64,000 bases of DNA from an uncultured Bacteroidia bacterium (GTDB taxonomy: Bacteria > Bacteroidota > Bacteroidia > NS11-12g > UBA9320). The notes under the pieces were generated by a model, which was given only the letters and a program-made list of their open reading frames with translations, searched no databases and had not been told where the DNA came from. The stretch lies in the NCBI GenBank assembly GCA_943789165.1, contig CALSTB010000002.1, positions 62,001 through 126,000 of the forward strand. The letters are read 5' to 3'. Of the stretch, positions 1 through 7,879 are shown piece by piece (positions within the stretch are counted from its first letter, which is position 1; each line of letters starts with the position of its first letter). Both the position numbers and the translations under genes were made by a program.

Positions 1-929
1 CTTCCGTTGCTTCAATTTCGACTTCAGCCTTTGCCGTGAGTAAACCTCTGCAGGAGTCAGGTTCTGCAAAGATTCGTGGTAGCGTTTGTTGTTGTAATAC
101 TCCACGAACTCGTTGAGTTTTCTGTTCCAGCTGTTCCGGGCTGAAGTAATTGTCCAGTTTGACCACATTCTTCATGGATCGGTGATAGCGTTCTATCTTT
201 CCTTGGGTCTGGGGGTGTAAGCGGCCGGCCTCGAACGTGCTCCATATTTTGGATCTGCCAGGATAATTCGGCAAGTTCGTTGTGAGATGTAGCATGATCC
301 ATTGTCCGATAGTAGTTTTGGTCTACTGTTGCTCTGTGACACCTCCGAGGCAAGTAAGGCTTCATCTAGGGTAGCTTTCACGTCTTCTGCCTTCATAGCT
401 AGGAGCACAGCCTCCAGTTGACTATAAATCGGCTGTAGTCGTCTAGATACTGGTTGACAGGTAATACCAACCCCAACCGAAGATCTTGAAGTAGGTGAAG
501 TCCGTCTGCCACATCTGGTTGACTCGTGTGGTTTTATCCTTAAAACTGTCCGAAGCACTCATGATTCTAAAGGATGGTGTGGTTATTAATCCATTTTCTT
601 TTAGTATGCGATAAACACTAGATTCGCTGATGTAATAGCTGTACGTATCGGTAATATGCCAGGCCACTTCACGTGACGAAAGCTCTGGCCTTTCTAAAGC
701 TATCTCAACTACCTTGTCCCGGTCTTGCTCATTGATTCTATTCCAAGAACCTTGCCTTTTGCTGGGCTTACGTGCCAGTCCTTCATAGCCTAACTCGGTG
801 TAAGCTCTGTACCAGTTGTAAAATGTTGTTTTGTTAATTTTAAGCTCTCTCAGAGTGCGGATAACACCCAAATCTGATTGCTCTACAAGTTGAATCAACT
901 CGTACTTTCTCTTGTTGACTGTAATGCAT
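1..929 (-). pseudogene. IS3-family transposase OrfB (DDE integrase), frameshifted, copy 1
   Basis: Compared with copy 2, the protein (NWYRAYTELGYEGLARKPSK... to the first catalytic Asp in QTDFTYF) is about 87 percent identical across the first half. Residues downstream of FGWGWYYLST are broken by many single-base insertions between about 1 and 440, for example near 430-440, 300-330, 240-280 and 1-40. Another extra base near 912 separates the ATG at 929 from the main frame. Removing the insertions restores the SDNG and GKIERYHR catalytic motifs. I saw insertions only, no deletions. The gene is either a decayed transposase or one spoiled by sequence errors. Confidence 0.8.
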
Positions 930-935
930 ATACTT

Positions 936-943
936 CCTCCTTT
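936..943 (-). promoter_or_regulatory. strong Shine-Dalgarno site for IS OrfB
   Basis: The minus strand reads AAAGGAGG six bases before the ATG at 929. Such a perfect site is unusual among the host genes here, which mostly lack one. It argues that OrfB is translated independently and supports the start chosen. Confidence 0.6.
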
Positions 944-1292
944 CTATTCTTCGCCACTTAAGTTTTTTTTTCAACTCTCTGTTGCGTAAAGAAAGTTCTG
1001 CTACCAGTTCTTTGAGTGATTGGTTCTCTGTCTTTATCTCATGAACCTCAGTTGTATTGGCTTCACGCATAGTGTCGCCAGATAAACGACGTTTACCGGC
1101 TTCCATAAAGTCTTTGGCCCATTTGTAATAATTGCCTTGACTAATACCTTCCTTCCTGCATAACTCGGCAATCGTGGTTTCTCCACGCATGCCATCAATA
1201 ATGATTCTAATCTTTTCTTCTGAACTGTAGACCTTTCTGGTCTTTCTTTTTAACTCACTGATCAGTGAACTTGTGCTTTTCTTTTTTACCAT
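944..1292 (-). pseudogene. IS3-family transposase OrfA (helix-turn-helix), copy 1
   Basis: OrfA supplies the DNA-binding part of the transposase. The N-terminal 70 residues carry a Tnp_1-type helix-turn-helix (YSSEEKIRII...ETTIAELCRKEGIS), followed by a coiled segment (TENQSLKELVAELSLRNREL). As written the frame runs past the expected end into 840. Removing one A from the run of nine (near 962-970) gives a stop at 944-946, directly before the OrfB ribosome site. I infer the true OrfA ends there and that the extra A is a mutation or sequence error. A -1 ribosomal frameshift on the A run, common in this family, is the alternative, but the -1 frame also reaches that stop. Confidence 0.7.
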
Positions 1293-1355
1293 CTCTGGGT
1301 GATTTAAAGGGTTATAAAGTTATTAAAACCTCTCTCTTAAATCTTTACACTTAAT

Positions 1356-1381
1356 AGTTCACTTTTTGCTGACGGTATACA
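1356..1381. repeat. terminal inverted repeat, left end of IS copy 1
   Basis: Read outward-in on the minus strand it begins TGTATACCGTCAGC and matches the end repeat at 2279-2304 (TGTACGTCTTCAGC) at 19 of 26 positions. It lies just upstream of OrfA, the expected place for an IS3-family left end. Confidence 0.75.
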
Positions 1382-2247
1382 ACAATTGGTACAAATCCTT
1401 TACCGAAGATGGTTATGAAGGATTAGCTCGTAAACCATCGAAAAGAAAGAGTTCGTGGAATCAAATTAATGAATCGGACAGAGACAAGGTGGTTGAAATA
1501 GCCCTAGAACAATCCGAACTTTCCCCTAGAGAAGTAGCCTGGTATATAACCGATACGTATAGCTATTACATTAGCGAATCAAGTGTGTACCGCATCTTAA
1601 AAGCTAATGGTCTGATATCAACACCTTCCTTTAGAATCATGAGTGCATCAGACAGTTTTCATGACAAAACAACACATGTTAATCAGATGTGGCAAACAGA
1701 CTTCACCTACTTTAAGATCTTTGGTTGGGGTTGGTATTACCTCTCTACAGTTCTAGACGATTACAGCCGATTTATTGTCAACTGGAAGCTGTGTTCCTCT
1801 ATGAAGGCAGAAGATGTTAAAGCTACCTTAAATGAAGCTTTACTTGCTTCGGACGTTCCAGAGAACAGTAGACCTAAACTTCTTTCGGACAATGGATCAT
1901 GCTACATATCACTAGAACTTGCCAATTATCTACAGATCCAAAATATGAAACACGTTCGAGGTAGGCCTCTTCACCCTCAGACTCAAGGAAAGATTGAACG
2001 TTATCATAGATCCATGAAGAATGTGGTCAAATTGGACAATTACTTCAGCCCGGAACAGCTGGAACAAAAACTTAATGAGTTCGTTTATTATTACAACAAT
2101 AAACGCTACCATGAATCTTTGCAAAACCTGACTCCTGCAGAGGTTTATCACGGCAAAGCTGAGTCGAAATTGAAGCAACGAAGAATGACTAAATCAAGAA
2201 CGCTAAAAGCACGAAAAAAACAGTATCAAAAATTAAACCTAAATTAG
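1366..2247 (+). pseudogene. IS3-family transposase OrfB, 5'-truncated but open frame, copy 2
   Basis: This is DDE transposase catalytic protein, 293 residues as an open frame. Homology to copy 1 starts at about 1381 (NNWYKSFTEDGYEGLA); the first five residues come from the end of copy 1 with a TTG codon. An HTH-like segment is followed by the rve integrase core, with catalytic Asp in QTDFTYF, Asp in LLSDNGS and Glu in GKIERYH, then a basic tail. All three catalytic residues and the frame are intact, but the natural start, OrfA and left end are lost, so it is probably inactive. Confidence 0.85.
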
Positions 2248-2304
2248 CATGAACTCTCTCTTAGCTTTTGACCCCAAAAGTTCAACTTTCGCTGAAGACG
2301 TACA
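1382..2304 (+). mobile_element. IS3-family element, copy 2, 5' part missing
   Basis: Only the 3' two-thirds of this element remains: OrfB from about its 24th residue to its stop, then an untranslated tail and the right terminal repeat at 2279-2304. OrfA and the left end are absent where copy 1 begins. The missing 5' part may lie left of the window, on the other side of copy 1. It differs from copy 1 at many silent sites, so it is an older or distinct relative rather than a tandem duplicate. Confidence 0.8.
2279..2304. repeat. terminal inverted repeat, right end of IS copy 2
   Basis: This 26-base end pairs imperfectly with 1356-1381 (19 of 26). It ends in TGTA read from the outside and lies 31 bases after the OrfB stop, as expected for an IS right end. 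Confidence 0.7.
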
Positions 2305-2412
2305 GTTTTTAATTATTCATTCAATAGGTACTCAATATACAACAAACCTGACATTACTGTGATGTAAATGAAGTCTCTAGAATTGTTGTGTGCTTTAATT
2401 ACATTTGATATA

Positions 2413-2937
2413 ATGAACTCGAACCCTTTGACCCAATCGTCTCAATCCTTTTTTAAAATGTTACAGAGACTGCACTTATTTTTAGTTATTGGTGTGGTAC
2501 TCTTTTTAGCCATATCCATCTACCTTGTAGAATCTGGCGGCTTAGGTGAAGATGAGGAGATGATCGAAATCTTTCAATACTTTGTGCCCATCTTCGCAAT
2601 GATCTGCATAATCGCTTCACGGTTTATGTTTAACAAAAGGAGAGCGACTTTGGCGTCAGCTAAGACCTTACAAGAAAAAACAGAAGGATATCAAGCTGCT
2701 TTAATTGTCAAGTGGGCCTTGATTGAGGGAGCAAGTTTATTCGCCATAATCACCTTTATGCTAACCGGCAACTATGGCTTGGGCACCATCGCATTTATCA
2801 TGTTAATGTATCTCATCCTTCAGCGACCCAATTTGGAATCGGCTCTGGAAGATATGAACCTAAGTCATGCGGATTTTGGCAAAGTAAGAGACCCTAAAGC
2901 CATCATATTTGACCGTTCAAAAAGCAAACATGATTAG
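2413..2937 (+). CDS. hypothetical membrane protein with four predicted helices
   Basis: I do not recognise a named family. From the ATG at 2413 the protein has 174 residues. Four hydrophobic stretches are visible: residues about 22-41 (LFLVIGVVLFLAISIYLV), 55-75 (FVPIFAMICIIASRFMF), and two close together near 100-142. The C-terminal 30 residues are polar. An upstream start at 2368 would add 15 residues without improving the protein, so I prefer 2413. The stop overlaps the start of the next gene (ATGATTAG), so the two are translationally coupled. Function unknown. Confidence 0.7.
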   Translation: MNSNPLTQSSQSFFKMLQRLHLFLVIGVVLFLAISIYLVESGGLGEDEEMIEIFQYFVPIFAMICIIASRFMFNKRRATLASAKTLQEKTEGYQAALIVKWALIEGASLFAIITFMLTGNYGLGTIAFIMLMYLILQRPNLESALEDMNLSHADFGKVRDPKAIIFDRSKSKHD

Positions 2938-3166
2938 AAACAACAACCCTGAACCACAACCCAATAATCCCTTACATGGTGTTAAGCTAAAAGACATCCT
3001 GAGTTTCTTGGTGGATCAACTCGGGTGGCAAGCCCTTGGTGAAGAATTAAACATCAAAGCGTTTTTGAACAATCCAACCATTAACTCAAGTCTAAAATTT
3101 CTGCGTCAAACACCATGGGCGCGAGACAAGGTTGAGGAATTGTATTTGCGGTTGATTGATAAGTGA
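2930..3166 (+). CDS. VF530/DUF2132-family small DNA-binding protein
   Basis: This 78-residue protein matches the VF530 family (DUF2132), a small helical DNA-binding fold named after a Vibrio protein. The family pattern is clear: NNPLHGVKLKDIL near the start, QLGWQALGEELNI in the middle, then NNPTINSSLKFLRQTPWARDKVE, ending at about residue 75. The ATG at 2930 overlaps the stop of the preceding membrane-protein gene. A TTG at 2909 would add seven residues inside that gene and is unlikely. Target and role are unknown. Confidence 0.8.
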   Translation: MIRNNNPEPQPNNPLHGVKLKDILSFLVDQLGWQALGEELNIKAFLNNPTINSSLKFLRQTPWARDKVEELYLRLIDK

Positions 3167-3175
3167 GGGCTGACG

Positions 3176-3499
3176 CTAATCAATAACCCAATTTCTTGTG
3201 CAAGTACTTCCTTCAACGTCAACCCATTCGTCAAGCAAAACTCTATTTAACACAATTATTTGAGTCTTTTCAACTCTCACGTTTTGCTTCCCTACTTCTA
3301 CATCAAAACATATTAGTTCTCCAGACTCAATCGTTGCAACTCGATCGTCATTTAAATAAACTGCAATTTTCTTATCTCTTGTGTTTTCAAAACAGAATTC
3401 GTAAAAATCACAAGTATTTGGTGTTGCATCGACCCAATCATCACATCCACAGTTAAGCAACACTCCAATAAACACTACAAATAGGAATACATATTTCAT
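3176..3499 (-). CDS. hypothetical lipoprotein
   Basis: The 107-residue product starts with a hydrophobic signal and a lipobox-like end (VLLNCGCDDW; Cys 17 or 19), so it is probably exported and lipidated. The mature part is Cys-rich (CDFYEFCFENT, ELICFDVEVG, STCTRNW) and looks beta-rich. No family is recognised. An open frame on the other strand (3196-3456) covers the same bases, but the signal peptide favours this strand. It converges with the VF530 gene ten bases away. Confidence 0.55.
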   Translation of the reverse strand: MKYVFLFVVFIGVLLNCGCDDWVDATPNTCDFYEFCFENTRDKKIAVYLNDDRVATIESGELICFDVEVGKQNVRVEKTQIIVLNRVLLDEWVDVEGSTCTRNWVID

Positions 3500-3764
3500 G
3501 GCGACGTTTTTATGGTTCTATATATCATTGGTCGAAGTTAATGCTCCTGAATCTCCAGGATAATCGTAATATAACTCCATCACTCAAGTTAGTCATATTT
3601 TAGTACATAATACTGATACCATTTTATAAGAATTGCAAAACGCAAATAGTTGCATAAACAATGCAATTCTTAACACCAAATGGCGCTTATGGCAAGAAAT
3701 TCGACACTGTCTATTATAAATCAATTTCGTCCGCATCATGTTGGACACAATCTCAAAAGTACAC
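3500..3764. other. intergenic, no gene seen
   Basis: This AT-rich stretch lies between the lipoprotein start and the first terminator copy. Open frames here are short and have no recognisable protein character. It should hold the promoter of the lipoprotein gene, but I see no clear TAnnTTTG element. Confidence 0.5.
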
Positions 3765-3796
3765 AAAAAAAAACCCCCAGCGTTAACTGAGGTTTT
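3765..3796 (-). terminator. second copy of tRNA-operon terminator
   Basis: On the minus strand it reads AAAACCTCAG, loop TTAACG, CTGGGGG, then a T run. It duplicates the terminator right behind tRNA-Arg with one extra base, 140 bases further downstream, and could act as a backup terminator. Confidence 0.6.
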
Positions 3797-3812
3797 CATT
3801 AGTCTTTGTGAT
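3772..3812. repeat. direct repeat unit A (about 40 bp)
   Basis: It is identical to 3911-3950 except for one extra C. The unit spans the terminator hairpin plus the bases flanking the 3' end of tRNA-Arg (AGTCTTTGTGAT). The 98 bases between the units are GC-richer than their surroundings and show no gene. Confidence 0.85.
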
Positions 3813-3905
3813 TACCGACGAGGCTCCATCTGTCGCTTGTCGGCACAGGCCCATTCCGACGATTCTCCTGGCGTCGAATGTCTGGACGAGTCTATAATTA
3901 CACAT

Positions 3906-3934
3906 AAAAAAACCCCAGCGTTAACTGAGGTTTT
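3906..3934 (-). terminator. Rho-independent terminator of the tRNA operon
   Basis: The minus-strand hairpin CCTCAG-TTAACG-CTGGGG (one U-G wobble) is followed by seven T. It starts 13 bases after the 3' end of tRNA-Arg and so ends the Ser-Pro-Arg transcript. Confidence 0.75.
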
Positions 3935-3950
3935 CATTAGTCTTTGTGAT
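3911..3950. repeat. direct repeat unit B (about 40 bp)
   Basis: Partner of 3772-3812. This copy is joined to the functional tRNA-Arg and includes its last four bases, which suggests that a duplication breakpoint fell inside the tRNA 3' end. Confidence 0.85.
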
Positions 3951-4020
3951 CCCATCAGGACTCGAACCTGAAACCTACTGCTTAGAAGGCAGTTGCTCTA
4001 TCCAGTTGAGCTATGAGACC
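3947..4020 (-). tRNA. tRNA-Arg (anticodon TCT)
   Basis: The 74-base cloverleaf begins GGTCTCA and closes with TGGGATC plus discriminator A; the acceptor stem pairs fully with two G-U pairs. The anticodon loop CTTCTAA gives TCT, reading AGA. The T arm carries GGTTCGAGTCC. CCA is not encoded. It is the last gene of a three-tRNA operon. Confidence 0.95.
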
Positions 4021-4105
4021 CTAAGTCCTTAGTGCACTGTGAATCTGGTTTGACGGTCATTCTGAAATTCATCTGGACAAACCTTGACCACTTGTCAGGG
4101 TGGCA

Positions 4106-4125
4106 GTCCCGATAACTATCGGGAC
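4106..4125. repeat. REP-like palindrome between tRNA-Arg and tRNA-Pro
   Basis: The arms GTCCCGATA and TATCGGGAC flank a two-base centre. Short CCCGATA/TATCGGG palindromes of this type recur between genes in many Bacteroidota. The preceding bases (4094-4106) resemble the 3' end of tRNA-Pro (11 of 13), so this may be a remnant of a duplicated tRNA end. Confidence 0.6.
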
Positions 4126-4143
4126 GAACCATTGACTTTTTTG

Positions 4144-4218
4144 TCGGGGTGGCAGGATTCGAACCTGCGACCTCCTGCTCCCAAAGCAGGCGCGATAACC
4201 GGGCTACGCTACACCCCG
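4144..4218 (-). tRNA. tRNA-Pro (anticodon TGG)
   Basis: The 75-base tRNA begins CGGGGTGTAGCG and ends CACCCCG plus discriminator A, typical of bacterial proline tRNA. The anticodon loop TTTGGGA gives TGG. The T arm has GGTTCGAATCC. CCA is not encoded. It lies between tRNA-Ser and tRNA-Arg on the same strand. Confidence 0.95.
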
Positions 4219-4280
4219 AAGTGTGTAATACAAAGAGAAAGTCCGACTTTTTACAGTCATTGTAACCCTAAAATTACTTG

Positions 4281-4368
4281 CGGTGAGGGCGGGATTCGAA
4301 CCCGCGGTACCCTTTAGAGGTACGGCAGTTTAGCAAACTACTGGTTTAAGCCACTCACCCACCTCACC
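4281..4368 (-). tRNA. tRNA-Ser (anticodon GCT)
   Basis: The 88-base tRNA has the long variable arm of serine tRNAs. The acceptor arms GGTGAGG and CCTCACC pair, with discriminator G. The anticodon stem GTAGT/ACTGC encloses loop TTGCTAA, giving GCT for AGC/AGT codons. The T arm has GGTTCGAATCC. It is the first gene of the operon. Confidence 0.95.
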
Positions 4369-4379
4369 GAATGGGTCGG

Positions 4380-4387
4380 CAAAATTA
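4380..4387 (-). promoter_or_regulatory. -7 element of the tRNA operon promoter
   Basis: The minus strand reads TAATTTTG, a perfect TAnnTTTG Bacteroidota -7 box, 12 bases before the tRNA-Ser 5' end, which fits a very short leader. No clear TTG lies at -33. Confidence 0.5.
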
Positions 4388-4497
4388 GCTTTTTTTTTAA
4401 ATTATCATTTGTTTTTTGACTTTTTCGTAAAAAAAATAACAAGCATGAAATTTGTTACTGTATTGTAAAGGTTTTTTATAAAATTTGAGCCAAGTCT

Positions 4498-7140
4498 ATG
4501 ACACTACCAACCCCCAAAAATTACCAGTTTGTAGAAATGAAAACCTACGGGTCTACAGAATGGCTGGCAGATAATAAAAAGAAGTACCGCTCTGTATTCG
4601 ACAAAGCCGAAGTAGGCTACGTTTACTGTGAGTTTCGCTTTCTTAATCTCAAATACAAACAAGCCGACTGGCCGCTCAAACTGAACCTGAAATGTATTGA
4701 TGAAAATAAAAAGGAAATCTGTGACCTAAATTGTGACCGTTCTGTTTCTATCAATGCCCAAGATGTGTACATTCGAGAAGGATGGGGAACACGCAGTTCA
4801 GGTGGGTTTTGGAATAAAGGCACTTACAAATGGGAAGCATGGATTGATGGAGAACTCATTGCCGAAAAAAACTTCTATGTGCAAGACTATGGCATCGTCT
4901 CTGGTTTGGGACAGCCATACTTCAATATTGAGTCAATCAAGTTTTATGAAGGTCCTGACGCCAACGTCCTTATCGACAGTCGGCGCTATTACCGCACCTT
5001 TAACCACCAATTCACAAGATACATTTGGGCGGAACTAAAGGCAGAAAACCTAATACCGAATGTAAAATATTGGACGTGTGAACTCACTTTCAACTTTAGA
5101 ACAAGTAGCAACTTATTAAAAGGAACTGTTACAAAACTATTCTTCGTCTATCCACAAGAACCGACCTTCGTCATTACTGTAGGTTGGGGTTCCGACATCA
5201 TTGGAACATGGGGAAAAGGCAGCTACTACATGGACATATTATTCCAAGACAAGCTGCTTGCTAGTAAGAATTTCAATATCGGAGATGACTACATTGAGGC
5301 GTCTGAGTCTGACTTCACCATCATGAGGCATATCGATGAATCGAAGCTGACTGATGCCCCAACCAAAAAATCATTTCAGAGCAGAACGAGCACGGAAATC
5401 GCAAAGACAACTGAAGCTGATGTAATGATTGAAATGGAAGACTTGATTGGTCTAAATGGTGTAAAGGATAGGATTAAGGAATACAGCAACTATCTTCAAT
5501 TTATTTCTCTTCGAAAAGAAAAAGGCATCGAAGAAAATGAGCCACTCAACATCCATTCAGTATTCAAAGGCAATCCAGGTACAGGTAAAACAACGGTTGC
5601 AAGAAAATTAGGCAAAATCTATAAACGGCTGGGCTTACTCTCAAAAGGGCATGTCCACGAGGTAGATCGTGCAGATTTAGTCGCTGAGTTTATTGGCCAA
5701 ACCGCACCAAAAACCAAAGCTGCCATCAAAAAAGCAAAGGGAGGCATCCTGTTTATAGACGAAGCGTATTCACTTGCTAGAAAAGACGACGACGCCAAAG
5801 ACTTTGGAAAAGAAGCCATTGAAATCCTGTTGAAAGAAATGACAGACGAGGATGACATGGCGGTGATTGCCGCTGGATATCCTGATGAAATGGACAATTT
5901 CCTAAACTCCAACCCGGGTTTAAAATCTCGGTTCAATCAGGTGTTTGATTTTGCAGATTACATCCCTCAAGAATTGATTCAAATCGCAGAATATTCTGCA
6001 GATAAACGTGGCATCACTTTTAGTAAAGAAGCAAAAGACGAATTATATAAAAAACTCGTAGATGCCTATCGTGATCGTGATCGTTTTTTTGGAAATGCCC
6101 GATTGGTGAACTCATTGGTTGACGAGTGCAAAATGAATCTAGGTCTGCGCGTTATGGCGGTAAAACATCCAGAATCATTGAGCATGGAAGATTTATCGAC
6201 CATCACCACCGAGGATGTGAGCCAGCTTTCTATTGCCAAACCAGACGCGATTCCAGACATCCCAATAGACGAAGACTTATTAAGAGAGTCGGTAGCTAAA
6301 CTGGAGTTGATGATGGGTCTTGAGCGTGTTAAAAACGACATAAAAGACTTAGTAAAACTGGTTCGGTTTTATAAAGAAACGGGTAAAGACTTTAGACAAA
6401 CCTTCTCATTGCATTCGGTGTTCACAGGTAATCCAGGAACAGGTAAAACGACTGTCGCTCGAATTCTCACCCAGATTTACAAAGCGTTAGGCATTATTGA
6501 AAGAGGTAATTTGGTGGAATGTGACCGTCAATCACTGGTAGGTGGTTATGTGGGACAAACTGCCATTAAGACTGGTGAAATCATTGACCGCGCTATGGGC
6601 GGTGTGCTGTTCATAGACGAAGCGTATTCACTCACAGAGGGTGGTAACTCAGATTATGGAAAAGAGGCCATAGAGATCATCCTAAAGCGAATGGAAGACT
6701 ACCGTGGTAACTTTATTGTGATTGCTGCTGGATATACAGACAACATGCGTCGTTTCCTAGAATCAAACCCAGGACTGAAATCCAGATTTGATCGTACCTT
6801 TACGTTTGAGGATTTCGAACCAGCAGACTTGAATGCCATTGCCGTAAATCAATTTTCAGAACACAACTTAAAGCCTGACAAGGCAGCTAAGGAGATGTTG
6901 GTGAAAATGATGCAGGTGATGTACGACGGTCGAGATAAATATTTCGGAAATGGTCGTGCAGTTAGAAAAGTAGTTGAAGAAGCCGTACGGAATCAGCACT
7001 TGCGGATGAGTGGAATTACCAATGCAAAACGGACGAAGAAAATGATTCAAACTTTAACGGTTGAAGATTTAGAAACGATCCAACTCGCCGATGAAGTGAA
7101 GAAAATGGATCGTGGCAGTATTGGGTTTAAAATGACATAA
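4498..7140 (+). CDS. double AAA+ ATPase, CbbX/SpoVK-like, with a long N-terminal beta-rich region
   Basis: This 880-residue protein has two CbbX/SpoVK-type AAA+ modules. Walker A motifs GNPGTGKTT lie at about 358 and 643, and Walker B motifs (LFIDEAY) at about 416 and 702. Each module has the sensor sequence VIAAGY and an arginine-finger-like NPGLKSRF. Both ATP sites look intact. The first 300 residues contain two related segments (each with W-rich strands and a GxGYI/GTWGKGSY type turn), not a domain I can name; they may recruit a partner. CbbX-type ATPases remodel protein complexes and EccA-like members serve secretion, but no such partner is nearby. One base separates it from the next gene, an outer-membrane protein, so the two are probably cotranscribed. 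Confidence 0.85.
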   Translation: MTLPTPKNYQFVEMKTYGSTEWLADNKKKYRSVFDKAEVGYVYCEFRFLNLKYKQADWPLKLNLKCIDENKKEICDLNCDRSVSINAQDVYIREGWGTRSSGGFWNKGTYKWEAWIDGELIAEKNFYVQDYGIVSGLGQPYFNIESIKFYEGPDANVLIDSRRYYRTFNHQFTRYIWAELKAENLIPNVKYWTCELTFNFRTSSNLLKGTVTKLFFVYPQEPTFVITVGWGSDIIGTWGKGSYYMDILFQDKLLASKNFNIGDDYIEASESDFTIMRHIDESKLTDAPTKKSFQSRTSTEIAKTTEADVMIEMEDLIGLNGVKDRIKEYSNYLQFISLRKEKGIEENEPLNIHSVFKGNPGTGKTTVARKLGKIYKRLGLLSKGHVHEVDRADLVAEFIGQTAPKTKAAIKKAKGGILFIDEAYSLARKDDDAKDFGKEAIEILLKEMTDEDDMAVIAAGYPDEMDNFLNSNPGLKSRFNQVFDFADYIPQELIQIAEYSADKRGITFSKEAKDELYKKLVDAYRDRDRFFGNARLVNSLVDECKMNLGLRVMAVKHPESLSMEDLSTITTEDVSQLSIAKPDAIPDIPIDEDLLRESVAKLELMMGLERVKNDIKDLVKLVRFYKETGKDFRQTFSLHSVFTGNPGTGKTTVARILTQIYKALGIIERGNLVECDRQSLVGGYVGQTAIKTGEIIDRAMGGVLFIDEAYSLTEGGNSDYGKEAIEIILKRMEDYRGNFIVIAAGYTDNMRRFLESNPGLKSRFDRTFTFEDFEPADLNAIAVNQFSEHNLKPDKAAKEMLVKMMQVMYDGRDKYFGNGRAVRKVVEEAVRNQHLRMSGITNAKRTKKMIQTLTVEDLETIQLADEVKKMDRGSIGFKMT

Positions 7141-7141
7141 C

Positions 7142-7879
7142 ATGAAACAAATCAAACTAACAATCTTACTCTTATTCTTGTCGGCGACAACCACGTTTGC
7201 ACAAGACTCTGTATTATTAAGCAAGTTCCACCTTGGCTCCAATTTGTCGAGTTTTATTCAAAAGGACAATCGACCTACGCTGGTGATGACGTATAACATT
7301 ACGACAAACAACTTTGCAAGATTACAAGTGGGTTATGCAGCTGGTTCTGGAAATTTGGAGACAGATTTAAATGCGACGAATTCTCAAAACAACAACTTAA
7401 ACGGAGATACGTCTATTACGAATAGTCCGTATTCGAACAGTTCGTTTGCCATACAGTTGGGTTATTACAGAACGACTAAAATCGATCAAAAATTTAGTAT
7501 TTATTATGGGTTAGATCTCGTTTTTAGACAAGACCACGACTTTAGTGAACTGAACTTAAAAACGAGAAGAGAATTCTCACAGCAACAAATTCAATTCTTT
7601 GAAACAAGGGAAAAACTAAACACCAAAATGCTATCGTATGGCGTTGCGCCCATGTTTGGTGTTCAATACCAAGTGGCCAAAAGATTTCAGATTGGATACG
7701 AACTGCACATTTCAGTATTGGCCAACGACTATAATCAGAAAGTAAATAGAACCACGGTCCAAACTTCGTCGTTCGATCCGAGGATTTTTGAATTAACCAT
7801 TGCTGGCACGAAAGCTTGGAACGAAGTAACCAATCAGTTCAACCCCATGAGCGGGTTGTTTTTGTCGTTTAGGTTATAG
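7142..7879 (+). CDS. outer-membrane beta-barrel-like protein
   Basis: The 245-residue protein starts with a signal peptide (MKQIKLTILLLFLSATTTFAQ). The rest alternates polar and aromatic strands (FAIQLGYYR, FSIYYGLDLVF, FQIGYELHIS) and ends in SGLFLSFRL, a typical outer-membrane terminal strand with a C-terminal hydrophobic residue. It directly follows the double AAA+ gene with one base between, so the two may share a function. Its 3' end overlaps hutI by six bases on the opposite strand. No specific ligand can be inferred. Confidence 0.75.
   Translation: MKQIKLTILLLFLSATTTFAQDSVLLSKFHLGSNLSSFIQKDNRPTLVMTYNITTNNFARLQVGYAAGSGNLETDLNATNSQNNNLNGDTSITNSPYSNSSFAIQLGYYRTTKIDQKFSIYYGLDLVFRQDHDFSELNLKTRREFSQQQIQFFETREKLNTKMLSYGVAPMFGVQYQVAKRFQIGYELHISVLANDYNQKVNRTTVQTSSFDPRIFELTIAGTKAWNEVTNQFNPMSGLFLSFRL

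Larger units (their letters stand above)
1..1381 (-). mobile_element. IS3-family element, copy 1 (right end beyond window)
   Basis: The element reads leftward. Its OrfA and OrfB genes are both recognisable, and its left terminal repeat ends at 1381. The outer 26 bases (1356-1381) match, inverted, the right end of copy 2 (2279-2304) at 19 of 26 positions, which fixes the boundary. The right end lies outside the window, so the target duplication cannot be seen. It abuts the interior of a second, diverged copy, so it most likely inserted into that copy. The DDE-type OrfB places it in the IS3 family; the subgroup was not determined. Confidence 0.85.

Noticed and set aside
939..970. Programmed -1 frameshift for IS OrfA-OrfB on the A9 run
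   Set aside because: The -1 frame meets a stop at 944-946 and OrfB has its own perfect ribosome site, so an extra A fits better; not fully excluded.
3196..3456. Open frame on the plus strand opposite the lipoprotein gene
   Set aside because: It has no recognisable protein character, while the minus-strand frame has a signal peptide and lipobox.
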